Of a stretch of DNA of 64,000 nucleotides, positions 23,484-32,160 are shown piece by piece. A program made the translations under genes and the position numbers. The first letter of the stretch is position 1. Every line of letters starts with the position of its first letter. The notes beneath the pieces are model-generated. The model did not search any database and was not told where the DNA came from. It saw only the letters and a list, made by a program, of their open reading frames with translations. Origin of the DNA: Paludibacteraceae bacterium (lineage in GTDB: Bacteria > Bacteroidota > Bacteroidia > Bacteroidales > Paludibacteraceae); NCBI GenBank assembly GCA_017937025.1, contig JAGBEJ010000008.1, forward strand, positions 153,989 through 217,988. The letters are read 5' to 3'.

Positions 23484-26108
23484 TTAAGATTCTAACGTGT
23501 TAGTGTCATTTGCATTTTGATGCTTCTCCGGATGCAATTTCAGTTCCAAACTATATTCGTCAGGCACTAAAATTTGTCTTTGCTTGCTACCCTCGAACGG
23601 TCCGACGATGCCTGCAGCCTCGAGCTGGTCCATGATTCGGCCCGCTCTGTTGAATCCGATTTTGAATTTTCTCTGGATATTCGAAGTCGAACCTTGTTGA
23701 GAAGCCACGACCATGCGAGCCACCTCTTCAAACATCGGGTCACGCTCGTTTGGATTGACATCGCTACCCTGCTGAACCTGCTGTGGAATGCCGCTGAATG
23801 GGTCGGCATAGTTGCTTTGTCCTGCGTTAGGGTCGTAGTCTGGCAGAATCATCGCTGTAGGATAACCCTGCTGCTCGCCAATGTAGTCAACGATGTTCTC
23901 AACCTCTGGAGTATCCACGAACGCGCACTGCACACGAGTGGTCTCGCCATCCTTAGAGAAGAGCAGGTCGCCTCGACCAATCAGCTGCTGAGCGCCGGAA
24001 GCGTCAAGCACAGTTCTTGAGTCCACCACCGAAGTCACACGGCAAGCGACTCTCGTAGGGAAGTTCGCCTTGATTATACCGGTTATGACGTTGACAGAAG
24101 GACGCTGTGTCGCGATTATCATGTGTATGCCGACTGCACGCGCCAACTGAGCGATTCTCGCGATTGGCAGCTCGACCTCCTTGCCTGCGACCATTATCAG
24201 GTCGCCGAACTCGTCTATCACAACGACGATGTAAGGCAGGAATCGGTGTCCCTTCTCTGGGTTCAACTTTCGGTGTATGAACTTGTCGTTGTACTCCGTT
24301 ATGTTTCTCACGCCAGCCTTCTTGAGCAGCGTGTAGCGGTCGTCCATTTCCTTGGTCAGGGAGTTGAGCGTCTGCACAACCTTTGTAACGTCGGTTATGA
24401 TTGGTTCTTCCTCGTCCGGCACTTTCGCTAAGAACTGACGCTCTATCTTGCTGTACAGCGTGAACTCCACCTTCTTAGGGTCAACCATCACGAACTTCAT
24501 GTAAGCCGGATGCTTGGCATACAGCAACGAAGTGATGATTGCGTTCAACGCGACAGACTTACCTTGACCGGTAGCACCAGCCACGAGCATGTGAGGCGCC
24601 TTGGCGAGGTCGAACACAAACACCTCGTTTGTAATCGTCTTTCCGAGCGCGATAGGCAGAGCGTATTTCTCCTTTGCCTCCTGATATTTCTTCGAGCTCA
24701 TCATCGACATCATTGACACGATCTGCTTGTTCTCGTTAGGCACTTCGATACCTATCGTTCCCTTGCCTGGAATCGGCGCGATGATACGTATGCCGGTAGC
24801 CGCAAGACTGAGCATTATGTCGCTCTCGAGGCTCTTGATTTTCGATATTCTGACACCCGGCTTAGGCACAATCTCGTAAAGCGTGATTGTCGGTCCTACT
24901 GTAGCCGAGATGCTTGTTATCTCGATGCCGTAGTTGCTCAGTGTCGTTGTTATTCGCTTCTTGTTGGCGTTCTGCTCCTCGAGGTTTACGGCCGGCTTTT
25001 CGTTGCCGTAATCCTTGAGCAGCGACAGTTCTGGATATTTGTAATGCGACAAGTCGAGCGTCGGGTCGTATTCTCCCAGTTCATCAAGACTTGGCATGTT
25101 GTCATCGGAGTCGTCTATAATGCTTGGCGTGTTGTCGGACGATGCATGAGCGCCTTCGCCTTCGCTGCCGCCTGTCTGCACTGAGAACGAAACGTCTGGC
25201 GCTGGAGCTGGTTCTGGTGTCGGCGTTTGAGGTGTTACATCACTCTCAAGCGGCTCGTTATGAACGCTCTCTGGTCCCTCAGTTATGGTCCAGCCGTCAT
25301 CATCACCATCCTCTTCTCCTTCGTCTGTGCCTTTATCTGTTTGAGCTATGACTGGGGCTACGACATTGCTTTTCTCCCCATTATCCTTCACCTCGTCGGT
25401 CTGAACGTTCTCTGGTTCAACTTCATCTTCGCCTTCAATCAATTCATTTCCAACCTTACGACCGAACGTTTCTTTAAGCCATGCCCAAAATCTCTGACAA
25501 AGGCTTGCCAAATATGGCAGAGTCTCCTGGTGGAAAAAGACTATGAACAACACAAGGAACGCGAGTATTATAAGGAACGTGCCTGGGATGCCGACATTGT
25601 CGGAAAGCTTCTCGCTCATCTCCCTGCCATAGTTGCCGCCGAAGTTTATGAAGTCTTCATAAAGCCCATAGAAAAAGAAACTGATTGAGAACGAGGTCCA
25701 TATCAACCCGCACACAAGCATTATCTGCGTCTTCCAGAACGACTCCATACGCACGCCTATCAGACGAAGTCCGACAAGCGCGAACATGCCGAGCAAGAAG
25801 AATGAGGCAATGCCGAAACAGTCATTCACAAGCCATTCCGAAGCATAGGCGCCAAAGCGGCCGCCCCAGTTGGAAATCTTGTCGCCAGGCGTGAGCGAGA
25901 ACAGTCCGTTGTTGCTCACTATGCTGTTGTCATCGGCGCCAGTGAAGAAATATGAAATCATCGATATGGCAAGATAAAGCACACACACGCATATAAGCAC
26001 ACCCAATGCGATATGCGTTCTTCTGTCTGTCAGAAAGCTTTTCAATGATTGCCAGAAAGACTTTTTCTGAGTTGGTTTTGCTGATTTCTTTCCTTTTTCC
26101 GTCGCCAT
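23484..26108 (-). CDS. ftsK: DNA translocase FtsK
   Basis: An 874-residue septal DNA pump that clears and resolves chromosomes at division. Four transmembrane helices lie in the first 200 residues (for example HIALGVLICVCVLYLAISM), followed by an acidic Pro-rich linker (about 220-370) and the motor domain, with Walker A GATGQGKSVALN near residue 516, Walker B-type VVVIDEFGDLI and IIATQRPSV. A C-terminal winged-helix gamma domain (IQRKFKIGFNRAGRIMDQL...) reads KOPS-type polar sequences. It is first of a short operon with the LolA-like gene. Confidence 0.96.
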   Translation of the reverse strand: MATEKGKKSAKPTQKKSFWQSLKSFLTDRRTHIALGVLICVCVLYLAISMISYFFTGADDNSIVSNNGLFSLTPGDKISNWGGRFGAYASEWLVNDCFGIASFFLLGMFALVGLRLIGVRMESFWKTQIMLVCGLIWTSFSISFFFYGLYEDFINFGGNYGREMSEKLSDNVGIPGTFLIILAFLVLFIVFFHQETLPYLASLCQRFWAWLKETFGRKVGNELIEGEDEVEPENVQTDEVKDNGEKSNVVAPVIAQTDKGTDEGEEDGDDDGWTITEGPESVHNEPLESDVTPQTPTPEPAPAPDVSFSVQTGGSEGEGAHASSDNTPSIIDDSDDNMPSLDELGEYDPTLDLSHYKYPELSLLKDYGNEKPAVNLEEQNANKKRITTTLSNYGIEITSISATVGPTITLYEIVPKPGVRISKIKSLESDIMLSLAATGIRIIAPIPGKGTIGIEVPNENKQIVSMMSMMSSKKYQEAKEKYALPIALGKTITNEVFVFDLAKAPHMLVAGATGQGKSVALNAIITSLLYAKHPAYMKFVMVDPKKVEFTLYSKIERQFLAKVPDEEEPIITDVTKVVQTLNSLTKEMDDRYTLLKKAGVRNITEYNDKFIHRKLNPEKGHRFLPYIVVVIDEFGDLIMVAGKEVELPIARIAQLARAVGIHMIIATQRPSVNVITGIIKANFPTRVACRVTSVVDSRTVLDASGAQQLIGRGDLLFSKDGETTRVQCAFVDTPEVENIVDYIGEQQGYPTAMILPDYDPNAGQSNYADPFSGIPQQVQQGSDVNPNERDPMFEEVARMVVASQQGSTSNIQRKFKIGFNRAGRIMDQLEAAGIVGPFEGSKQRQILVPDEYSLELKLHPEKHQNANDTNTLES

Positions 26109-26174
26109 TTTCTCTTTTATATCTTAGGTTTTGTCCTTATATTCAATCATGCGTCAAGCAAGACGCACAAAATG

Positions 26175-26182
26175 CAAATATA
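26175..26182 (-). promoter_or_regulatory. -7 promoter box for ftsK
   Basis: TATATTTG on the minus strand, 67 bp before the ftsK start, in the 151-bp divergent region with the AmgK-RapZ gene. Confidence 0.5.
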
Positions 26183-26259
26183 GAAATTTTAAACCATTGA
26201 CCTATGCTTGTAATTCCGAAATTACTACCTTCGTATTCATAAAAAACAAACGACAAAAA

Positions 26260-27699
26260 ATGAACACAGAAGAACTCTCAGAACTATTCAGGAAACACTT
26301 CAAAATAGACGCCTCTGCCGTGACTAAACTCAAGGGAGCAGGCTCAAACAGACAATATTTCAGACTTAGCAACGGCGACACAACCGCAATCGGCGTGCAC
26401 GGAGAATCGGCCGAGGAGAACAGAAGCTTCATCAAGCTGGCAGAGCACTTCGCCGCACAAGGACTGCCGACGCCAAAAGTCTTCTGCCACACAGACGATT
26501 ACATGTTCTATCTGCAGGAGGACCTTGGCTCTATAGCGCTTTTCGATGCCATGGAGAACGGCGTGAAGACATCCTCGTTCTCTGATGCGGAAAAGAACCT
26601 GCTTTTCAAGACTATCGAGAAACTGCCAGACATGCAGTTCAAGGGCGCCGAAGGACTCGACTTTTCTGTATGCTACCCACAGTCGGACTTCAATCGCGAC
26701 ACCGTGATGTGGGACCTGAATTACTTCAAATACTGCTACCTGAAAGCCACTGGAATTCAGTTCCTTGAGACAAAACTCGAGGACGATTTCCGCAAACTCG
26801 CCGACGACCTGCTCGCCGAGAACACAAACACATTCCTGTATCGCGACTTCCAGTCCAGAAACGTGATGATAAAGGACGGAGAACCGTATTTCATTGATTT
26901 TCAAGGCGGCAGACGAGGCCCGATATACTACGACGTTGCTTCGTTCGTTTGGCAGGCAAGAGCTAACTACCCTGCTCCGCTGAAAAAGGAACTGATAAAG
27001 CACTATCTCGACGCCCTGTCTAAATATCAATCTGTAGATGCCGCCGCTTTCGAGAAGAAACTAAAACTTTTCGTGTTCTTCCGCACGCTGCAAGTGCTGG
27101 GCGCATACGGTTTCCGTGGCTATTTCGAGCAGAAGGAGCATTTCATAGCAAGCATACCATTCGCGCTGAACAACCTAAAGGAATCGCTCAACGAAGGCAT
27201 TGCTGACAGCTACCCTTATCTGAAATCCGTGCTTGTCCAACTGACTGAGACTAAGGACTCTGAGCCAGAATATCCATCTGAAAATGTCGAGAAACTGACA
27301 GTCACCGTCTATAGCTTCTCGTTCAAGAAAGGCATCCCGAGCGACGACAGCGGCAACGGCGGAGGATACGTGTTCGACTGCCGCGGCATGAACAACCCAG
27401 GCAGATACGACGAATACAAGCAATTGACCGGACTCGACAAGCCTGTCATAGACTTCCTCGAAGCACGTGGCGAAATAACACGCTTCCTGCAGTCGGCTTA
27501 CAAGATTGTGGATGCGCACATTGTGGACTACTTGAAACGCGGATTCGCAAACCTTTCTGTCTGCTTCGGATGCACTGGAGGCCAGCACAGATCGGTCTAT
27601 TCGGCACAGCACACAGCAGAGCATATCGCCAAGAAATTCGGCGTGAAAGTAAGACTGATACATCGCGAGCGTGGCATAAACCAAGATTTCAACTTCTAA
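26260..27699 (+). CDS. AmgK-like sugar kinase fused to a RapZ C-terminal domain
   Basis: A 479-residue two-domain protein. Residues 1-325 are an aminoglycoside-phosphotransferase-fold kinase of the AmgK type (anomeric kinase for MurNAc/GlcNAc): catalytic loop FLYRDFQSRNVMI and metal motif YFIDFQGGRRGP. Residues about 345-479 match the C-terminal domain of RapZ (VFDCRGMNNPG, SVCFGCTGGQHRSV, RERGINQDF), which in E. coli senses glucosamine-6-phosphate and guides RNase E. No N-terminal RapZ ATPase half is present. The start is ATG 26260 (MNTEELSELF); an in-frame upstream ATG at 26131 would add 43 unlikely residues across the promoter region. It is followed 10 bp later by a MurU-like gene, together a peptidoglycan recycling pair. 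Confidence 0.88.
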   Translation: MNTEELSELFRKHFKIDASAVTKLKGAGSNRQYFRLSNGDTTAIGVHGESAEENRSFIKLAEHFAAQGLPTPKVFCHTDDYMFYLQEDLGSIALFDAMENGVKTSSFSDAEKNLLFKTIEKLPDMQFKGAEGLDFSVCYPQSDFNRDTVMWDLNYFKYCYLKATGIQFLETKLEDDFRKLADDLLAENTNTFLYRDFQSRNVMIKDGEPYFIDFQGGRRGPIYYDVASFVWQARANYPAPLKKELIKHYLDALSKYQSVDAAAFEKKLKLFVFFRTLQVLGAYGFRGYFEQKEHFIASIPFALNNLKESLNEGIADSYPYLKSVLVQLTETKDSEPEYPSENVEKLTVTVYSFSFKKGIPSDDSGNGGGYVFDCRGMNNPGRYDEYKQLTGLDKPVIDFLEARGEITRFLQSAYKIVDAHIVDYLKRGFANLSVCFGCTGGQHRSVYSAQHTAEHIAKKFGVKVRLIHRERGINQDFNF

Positions 27700-27709
27700 A
27701 AGACTGATT

Positions 27710-28444
27710 ATGAAAGCAATGATATTCGCCGCAGGACTCGGCACAAGACTCAAGCCACTGACCGACGACCGCCCCAAAGCCATGGTCGAAGTCAATGGTA
27801 AGCCTTTGATACAGCACATCATAGAAAAACTTACAGCCAACGGTTTTGACGAAATCATCGTGAATGTACACCACTTCGCCGAGCAAATTATCGACTTCCT
27901 GCGCGAGAATAACAACTTCGGCATACGCATCGAAATATCCGACGAGCGCGGAATGCTTCTCGAAACTGGTGGCGGCATAAAGAAAGCGGCGCACTTCTTC
28001 GACGACAGAAAGCCGTTCCTTGTGCACAACGTGGACATTTTCTCAAATGCCGACCTGCGAGAACTGTACAACCATCACATAGAGTCCAGTTCTGCAGCCA
28101 CACTGCTCGTCAGCAATCGTAAGTCGTCACGCAATCTGCTGTTCAATGATGATATGCGTTTATGCGGATGGCTGAACAACACGACTGGCGAAACGAAACC
28201 TAAAGGCGAGGAAATAGACGCATCAAAGTTCAAGCACCTCGCTTTTTCCGGCATCCACATCTTCTCCCCTTCTCTTTTCGCGGAAATGGAGAAATGGGAC
28301 GGCAAGTTCTCCATCATCGACTTTTATCTGTCAGCTATGAAAGCCAACAAAATCATCGGCTACGAACACGATGACTTAAAACTGATTGACGTAGGCAAAA
28401 TCGAGAATCTCAAGCAGGCAAGCGACTTCCTGAAAGGAATTTAA
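27710..28444 (+). CDS. MurU-like nucleotidyltransferase
   Basis: A 244-residue sugar-1-phosphate nucleotidyltransferase. The N-terminal signature MIFAAGLGTRLKPLTDDRPK and the metal-binding VHNVDIF are textbook for the family. Next to an AmgK-type kinase it most likely converts MurNAc-alpha-1-phosphate plus UTP to UDP-MurNAc (MurU), bypassing de novo synthesis and fosfomycin-sensitive MurA. It is translated from the same transcript as the kinase (10-bp gap). The gene ends at a terminator (28470-28500) that is part of a 70-bp direct repeat. Confidence 0.85.
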   Translation: MKAMIFAAGLGTRLKPLTDDRPKAMVEVNGKPLIQHIIEKLTANGFDEIIVNVHHFAEQIIDFLRENNNFGIRIEISDERGMLLETGGGIKKAAHFFDDRKPFLVHNVDIFSNADLRELYNHHIESSSAATLLVSNRKSSRNLLFNDDMRLCGWLNNTTGETKPKGEEIDASKFKHLAFSGIHIFSPSLFAEMEKWDGKFSIIDFYLSAMKANKIIGYEHDDLKLIDVGKIENLKQASDFLKGI

Positions 28445-28469
28445 AGTAAGAACGTATTCACTAACAAAT

Positions 28470-28500
28470 AAAAAGCCGAAGATTTCTCTTCGGCTTTCAT
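28470..28500. terminator. Bidirectional terminator between murU and the TOPRIM-like gene
   Basis: AAAAAGCCGAAG, 6-nt loop, CTTCGGCTTTCATTTT. It can serve murU on the plus strand and the two-gene module on the minus strand. An identical stem is at 30571-30601. Confidence 0.88.
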
Positions 28501-28539
28501 TTTGCTTATATAGACGACTAATACAAATCTTTGACTAAG
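28470..28539 (-). repeat. 70-bp direct repeat copy 1: relic of pectate lyase 3' end plus terminator
   Basis: Identical over 70 bp to 30571-30640. It contains a terminator stem (AAAGCCGAAG / CTTCGGCTTT) and, on the minus strand, the last codons LVKDLY-stop of the pectate lyase. Read upstream, the relic frame continues as WAMQF in place of the lyase's EYMYS and then is lost. It brackets the ATPase/TOPRIM module on the murU side. Confidence 0.95.
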
Positions 28540-28562
28540 AATTGCATAGCCCATTTTCCTTT

Positions 28563-29312
28563 CTATTGGTCCACAGAAAACTTTTCAACAGGAAAATAAT
28601 AATACAAGAATAGAGGGAACGCATTCAATATGGCAACTTCATCATGAGGTTTCACATGCTTGACAAGTTGAGCTTCAAAAACAGGCTTCTGTTCCACATC
28701 ATCTTTGTTCATAGGCCATGACAAAGCGTTTTTCGTCAAGTAATTAGCCTTAAACACATGCTGCTGTACAAGGTGCTTCCAATTGTCAGCATCCTTCAAG
28801 AATGCATATCCATTGTAATGGCAAAACGCTTTCGCTTCTTTCTTGAACTTCTCGCCTTTGCTATCTTCTCGTTTCACAATGTAATTATGGAAATTGCTGT
28901 CTGGCAATTCCTTTGTGTATTGTATGCTCTCAATCATCGGATAACTGATAAACAACCGCCCGTTCTCCGTTTCTTCGTTGAAGTACTCCAACAGTTCTCT
29001 TACTTGCGCATTTTTTGTCGTCAGATTATCTCTATAGAAGTCATAGTCGAAGAAAAGATAGATAGATTCAAAATCTGCACTCTTGTATTTGAACAATTCA
29101 TTCTCTGGATCTGTCTTCTTCAATTCTATTTTCAGCACGTCAACCACATCTGCAAATTCACCATATTCATCTTTCAACCGCTTATAGAATGTATAGATGC
29201 TGCTACAGAAAGAGCATATCACCTGATCGTTGCTTCTTGGAAAGAACAAAGACTTGATGCCATCGTACAAAGGTGGCTCATAAGCAGCCCCTTCAAAGAT
29301 AAAAAGTATCAT
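28563..29312 (-). CDS. TOPRIM-like putative nuclease of a two-gene defence module
   Basis: A 249-residue protein with features of a TOPRIM-fold nuclease: a conserved Glu-Gly after the first strand (ILFIFEGAAYE, near residue 7) and an acidic pair after a later strand (YLFFDYDFY, near residue 90). The rest (ISYPMIESIQY..., HYNGYAFLKD) resembles proteins partnered with AAA ATPases in PARIS-, OLD- or AbiL-like systems. I infer that it is the effector of a split ATPase-TOPRIM abortive infection system. Its start overlaps the ATPase stop by 4 bp (ATGA), so the two are translationally coupled. It is AT-rich compared with murU. No exact family name can be given. Confidence 0.72.
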   Translation of the reverse strand: MILFIFEGAAYEPPLYDGIKSLFFPRSNDQVICSFCSSIYTFYKRLKDEYGEFADVVDVLKIELKKTDPENELFKYKSADFESIYLFFDYDFYRDNLTTKNAQVRELLEYFNEETENGRLFISYPMIESIQYTKELPDSNFHNYIVKREDSKGEKFKKEAKAFCHYNGYAFLKDADNWKHLVQQHVFKANYLTKNALSWPMNKDDVEQKPVFEAQLVKHVKPHDEVAILNAFPLFLYYYFPVEKFSVDQ

Positions 29313-30403
29313 ACCTCAAATGCATTACCTCTATACATCTTTTCTATATTATTGCCCCATCGCAATTCCTTTTCCGTACATTCATTCAATGGCTTTATCA
29401 AATTATGGTTGATAATAAAATTGCAATCAGGACGTAGTAAATCGTTTGTCATCAAGAAGGTATTATGTGAGGTGACAAACAATTGGCACGGTAGCTCGAA
29501 CAACCTTTTGCACACTTTAAACGCTAATTCATAGTGATAGAAGGCATCAAACTCATCAATCATAACGAATGAAGCCTTAGACAACTTCTTTGTCCAAAAG
29601 TACAGCAATGTCAATGAACTGGTACCTGTAGATCTAATTTTTTTGAAAGGTACGCCATCGCCCATATCGCAAATCAATTGCTTGTCACCCACTTTTGCCT
29701 CTTTGAATTTGAATTCTTGTCCACTTACTGATTTCAAGAAATCTGCAAAGTCTTCCACGAGGTCATTTGCAATTATATACTCTTCAAGAGTAGAACGGTT
29801 TTCTTCCAAACCAGCAAATCCTCTATCTTCAAGATTCCAAAACAAAAGCATTCCGTCAACAAACGACTTTAGTTTCATCAAAGGGTGCTTAGAAGCAAGA
29901 GGATATACACTCCAAATATAAGCAAGAATCGAAACCTTATTGCTGCTGGTTTCTAACAGATGCTTAACTTCATCCGCAATAGGGAAATCAGCACTATAGA
30001 TAGATAGTTTTTTGTCTTCTAAACTAAATAATGGTGCATCATTCAACATTACGGTCTCCTGTTCTAATCCTTCTATGCTTTTTGAATAAGAGTATTTAAT
30101 GGTATCGTTACCAAAACGGAAAGAATATTCAAAAGATACCAAATCGTTTGGATGGAACACATTGACTATTGTGTCTAATTGATGTATATTCTTCTGTTTC
30201 TGTGTAAGATGAAGAATAATATCGAATAAGGCTAACGACAGATTCGACTTACCTCCACCATTAGGACCATAGATAATACCATTCTTTACAATACCCTCCT
30301 TGATAGCATTCGTATTGAACGAGTAGCTACTGGGATTAGATAAATCCCACTCTATTCTATCCTTAAACCCGCGATAGTTCCTAACTGCAAATTTGGTAAG
30401 CAT
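29309..30403 (-). CDS. AAA_15-type ATP-binding protein of a two-gene defence module
   Basis: A 364-residue ABC/SMC-like ATPase of the AAA_15/OLD type: FAVRNYRGFKDRIEWDL at the N-terminus, Walker A GPNGGGKSN (about 46-54), a signature-like STGTSSLTLLYF near 275 and Walker B SFVMIDEFDAF near 295, then a VTSHNTFL H-loop. Such ATPases act as sensors or DNA-ends readers in phage-defence systems and are commonly coupled to a nuclease, here the TOPRIM-like gene overlapping by 4 bp. It begins 167 bp after the terminator of the pectate lyase gene, and the module lies between 70-bp direct repeats. Confidence 0.85.
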   Translation of the reverse strand: MLTKFAVRNYRGFKDRIEWDLSNPSSYSFNTNAIKEGIVKNGIIYGPNGGGKSNLSLALFDIILHLTQKQKNIHQLDTIVNVFHPNDLVSFEYSFRFGNDTIKYSYSKSIEGLEQETVMLNDAPLFSLEDKKLSIYSADFPIADEVKHLLETSSNKVSILAYIWSVYPLASKHPLMKLKSFVDGMLLFWNLEDRGFAGLEENRSTLEEYIIANDLVEDFADFLKSVSGQEFKFKEAKVGDKQLICDMGDGVPFKKIRSTGTSSLTLLYFWTKKLSKASFVMIDEFDAFYHYELAFKVCKRLFELPCQLFVTSHNTFLMTNDLLRPDCNFIINHNLIKPLNECTEKELRWGNNIEKMYRGNAFEV

Positions 30404-30570
30404 AATAATCCTATTTTTTAGGCACTAGTGAATTTTGTACGCAAAGTTATACACATTTCCCACTCCGTAATTTTTTTACGACAAAAGTATGCTTTCAATA
30501 ATATCCATTTAATAGAATTTAACAATATGCGGTATTTTTACCTTTTAAACTCTAAGCATAAATCAAAACA

Positions 30571-30601
30571 AAAAAGCCGAAGATTTCTCTTCGGCTTTCA
30601 T
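30571..30601 (-). terminator. Terminator of the pectate lyase gene
   Basis: AAAAAAGCCGAAG, 6-nt loop, CTTCGGCTTT, identical to the stem at 28470-28500. It stops transcripts of the susC-susD-lyase locus before the defence module. Confidence 0.88.
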
Positions 30602-30640
30602 TTTGCTTATATAGACGACTAATACAAATCTTTGACTAAG
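30571..30640 (-). repeat. 70-bp direct repeat copy 2: native pectate lyase 3' end plus terminator
   Basis: The copy that belongs to the intact pectate lyase: the last 22 bp of the gene plus 48 bp including its terminator. It is identical to 28470-28539, and the spacing between equivalent bases is 2101 bp. Confidence 0.95.
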
Positions 30641-32055
30641 GAATACATATACTCTTCGAGATAAGTTCTACCTGAAGGAGAAATGGTATTACCATCCAAC
30701 ATCCTATTTTTATCTATCCCATTTGCATCCTCCCATTCATCTGGAATTCCGTCATTATCAGAATCAGTCTTTTTGCTTCCTGAATTATAAGTAGGAAAAA
30801 CAATATCAGAATTTCCAGAAACTGTTGTTCCTGTATTGTTAACAACTTGTGAAATAACTCTCTCATCAGCAGCATCACGAGCGAAACTTGCTCCTGCCTT
30901 CGCCAAAACGCTTGCATAAGCGTCCTGAGCTGTTTGCTTCGAAACCTCCTGAGACATTGCGAATGGCGCCAAAGACTTCATAATATCACTAACAGGGCTA
31001 ACCGCAGACCAGTTGTCACTCGTCTTATCTTCATACCCATCAACATAATTTCCTGCAATGTAGAATTTGCCAGGAACAATAGTAGAGCATCCCATTGCTT
31101 TTGTACAATAACTACAAGATGTACTTGGATTAAGAATCCTACCCTTGGCGCTACCTGCAGAAGATGAGTACTTATAGTAATTATTCACCATGTTTATATT
31201 ACGCTGCGTGCCAGTGGTATTGCAAGACTCACCACCATAAGTACCATTTGCGCTATTCACAATATAAATGACATTGTTTACAAAATCTACTGGTCCCTTT
31301 AATATATTTACATAATCATGATCAAAGCGAGGACAACGATTGCTTTGATTTGCTATCAGGTTATGATGGAAAGATGCATTAGAACCGCCCCAGATGCCGC
31401 CAAATCCATGATTTCCTTTCAAATCTGTGTTCAAGCCCTCATAAATCATGCACCACTGCATTGTAAAATTAGTATTGCCATAACAAGTGACACATTCATC
31501 CGTACTCCAACTAAATGAACAATGGTCTATAATTACATTATTCCGCCCTATACAATTAAAACAATCTAAATCATACAAAGTGTTGTTCATTCTAAAACGC
31601 AGGAACTGAACAATAACATTATCACCACTGATATTCATTAAATGATCATCAATATGAGGATTATTTAATCCTATCCCTAATTTCTCACCACTGATACAAA
31701 TACCATCGCCTGGTGCTGATTGCCCATACAATGTGGTGTTTGAAGGTATACTCAAAGGACTTTGCAATTCTATAACTCCAGAAACATCAAATACAACATT
31801 TTTAGCTCCAGGTTGATTCAAGACATATCTCAAAGAGCCAGGTAATGGATTATTTACATTGTCATCTAGATTTGTCACATGATACACAAATCCTCCTCTT
31901 CCACCTGTTGTATTCTTGCCACAACCTTCAACGCCTAAGAAATCAGAAACTAAATTATCCGTACCTTTTTCCTTATTATCATTCTTCTCCTCGCACGAAT
32001 AAAATGAAAAAGAAAAAAGGACAAGTATTAATAACAAATAAATAGATTGTCTCAT
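30619..32055 (-). CDS. Pectate lyase (PL1-like) lipoprotein
   Basis: Cleaves polygalacturonate by beta-elimination at the cell surface. About 478 residues from ATG 32055: lipoprotein signal MRQSIYLLLILVLFSFSFYSC, then a right-handed beta-helix with PL1 hallmarks (GGRGGFVYHVTNLDD near 45-60, GSLRYVL, VVFDVSG, IIDHCSFSWSTDE, NRCPRFDHDYVN). The C-terminus has a calcium-binding-type loop (DSDNDGIPDEWEDANG) and a helix ending YSLVKDLY. An in-frame ATG at 32133 would add 26 hydrophobic residues, but they are encoded by the SusD terminator and the promoter, so I reject it. It lies directly downstream of susCD and forms a pectin locus with them. Confidence 0.9.
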   Translation of the reverse strand: MRQSIYLLLILVLFSFSFYSCEEKNDNKEKGTDNLVSDFLGVEGCGKNTTGGRGGFVYHVTNLDDNVNNPLPGSLRYVLNQPGAKNVVFDVSGVIELQSPLSIPSNTTLYGQSAPGDGICISGEKLGIGLNNPHIDDHLMNISGDNVIVQFLRFRMNNTLYDLDCFNCIGRNNVIIDHCSFSWSTDECVTCYGNTNFTMQWCMIYEGLNTDLKGNHGFGGIWGGSNASFHHNLIANQSNRCPRFDHDYVNILKGPVDFVNNVIYIVNSANGTYGGESCNTTGTQRNINMVNNYYKYSSSAGSAKGRILNPSTSCSYCTKAMGCSTIVPGKFYIAGNYVDGYEDKTSDNWSAVSPVSDIMKSLAPFAMSQEVSKQTAQDAYASVLAKAGASFARDAADERVISQVVNNTGTTVSGNSDIVFPTYNSGSKKTDSDNDGIPDEWEDANGIDKNRMLDGNTISPSGRTYLEEYMYSLVKDLY

Positions 32056-32077
32056 ATGCAGATTATTATATATGGTA

Positions 32078-32085
32078 CAAATATA
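32078..32085 (-). promoter_or_regulatory. -7 promoter box for the pectate lyase
   Basis: TATATTTG on the minus strand, 23 bp before the lyase ATG and just past the susD terminator. The lyase therefore seems able to be transcribed separately from susCD. Confidence 0.6.
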
Positions 32086-32100
32086 AAAAGCAAAACCTAT

Positions 32101-32145
32101 AAAAAAAAGAAGAGCAGTGAAGAAAGATATCACTGCTCTTCTTTT
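32101..32145 (-). terminator. Terminator after susD
   Basis: A 16-bp perfect stem (AAAAGAAGAGCAGTGA / TCACTGCTCTTCTTTT) with a 9-nt loop and a run of T on the minus strand. It is one of the strongest terminators in the window. Confidence 0.92.
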
Positions 32146-32160
32146 TATTTTATTACATGT

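Noticed and set aside
26131..26259. N-terminal extension of the AmgK-RapZ gene
   Set aside because: Family similarity starts at MNTEELSELF (26260), and the extension is basic, unstructured and overlaps the divergent promoter region.
28470..30640. Insertion sequence or transposon carrying the ATPase module
   Set aside because: The flanking repeats are direct, not inverted, and are host gene ends; there is no transposase and no terminal inverted repeat.
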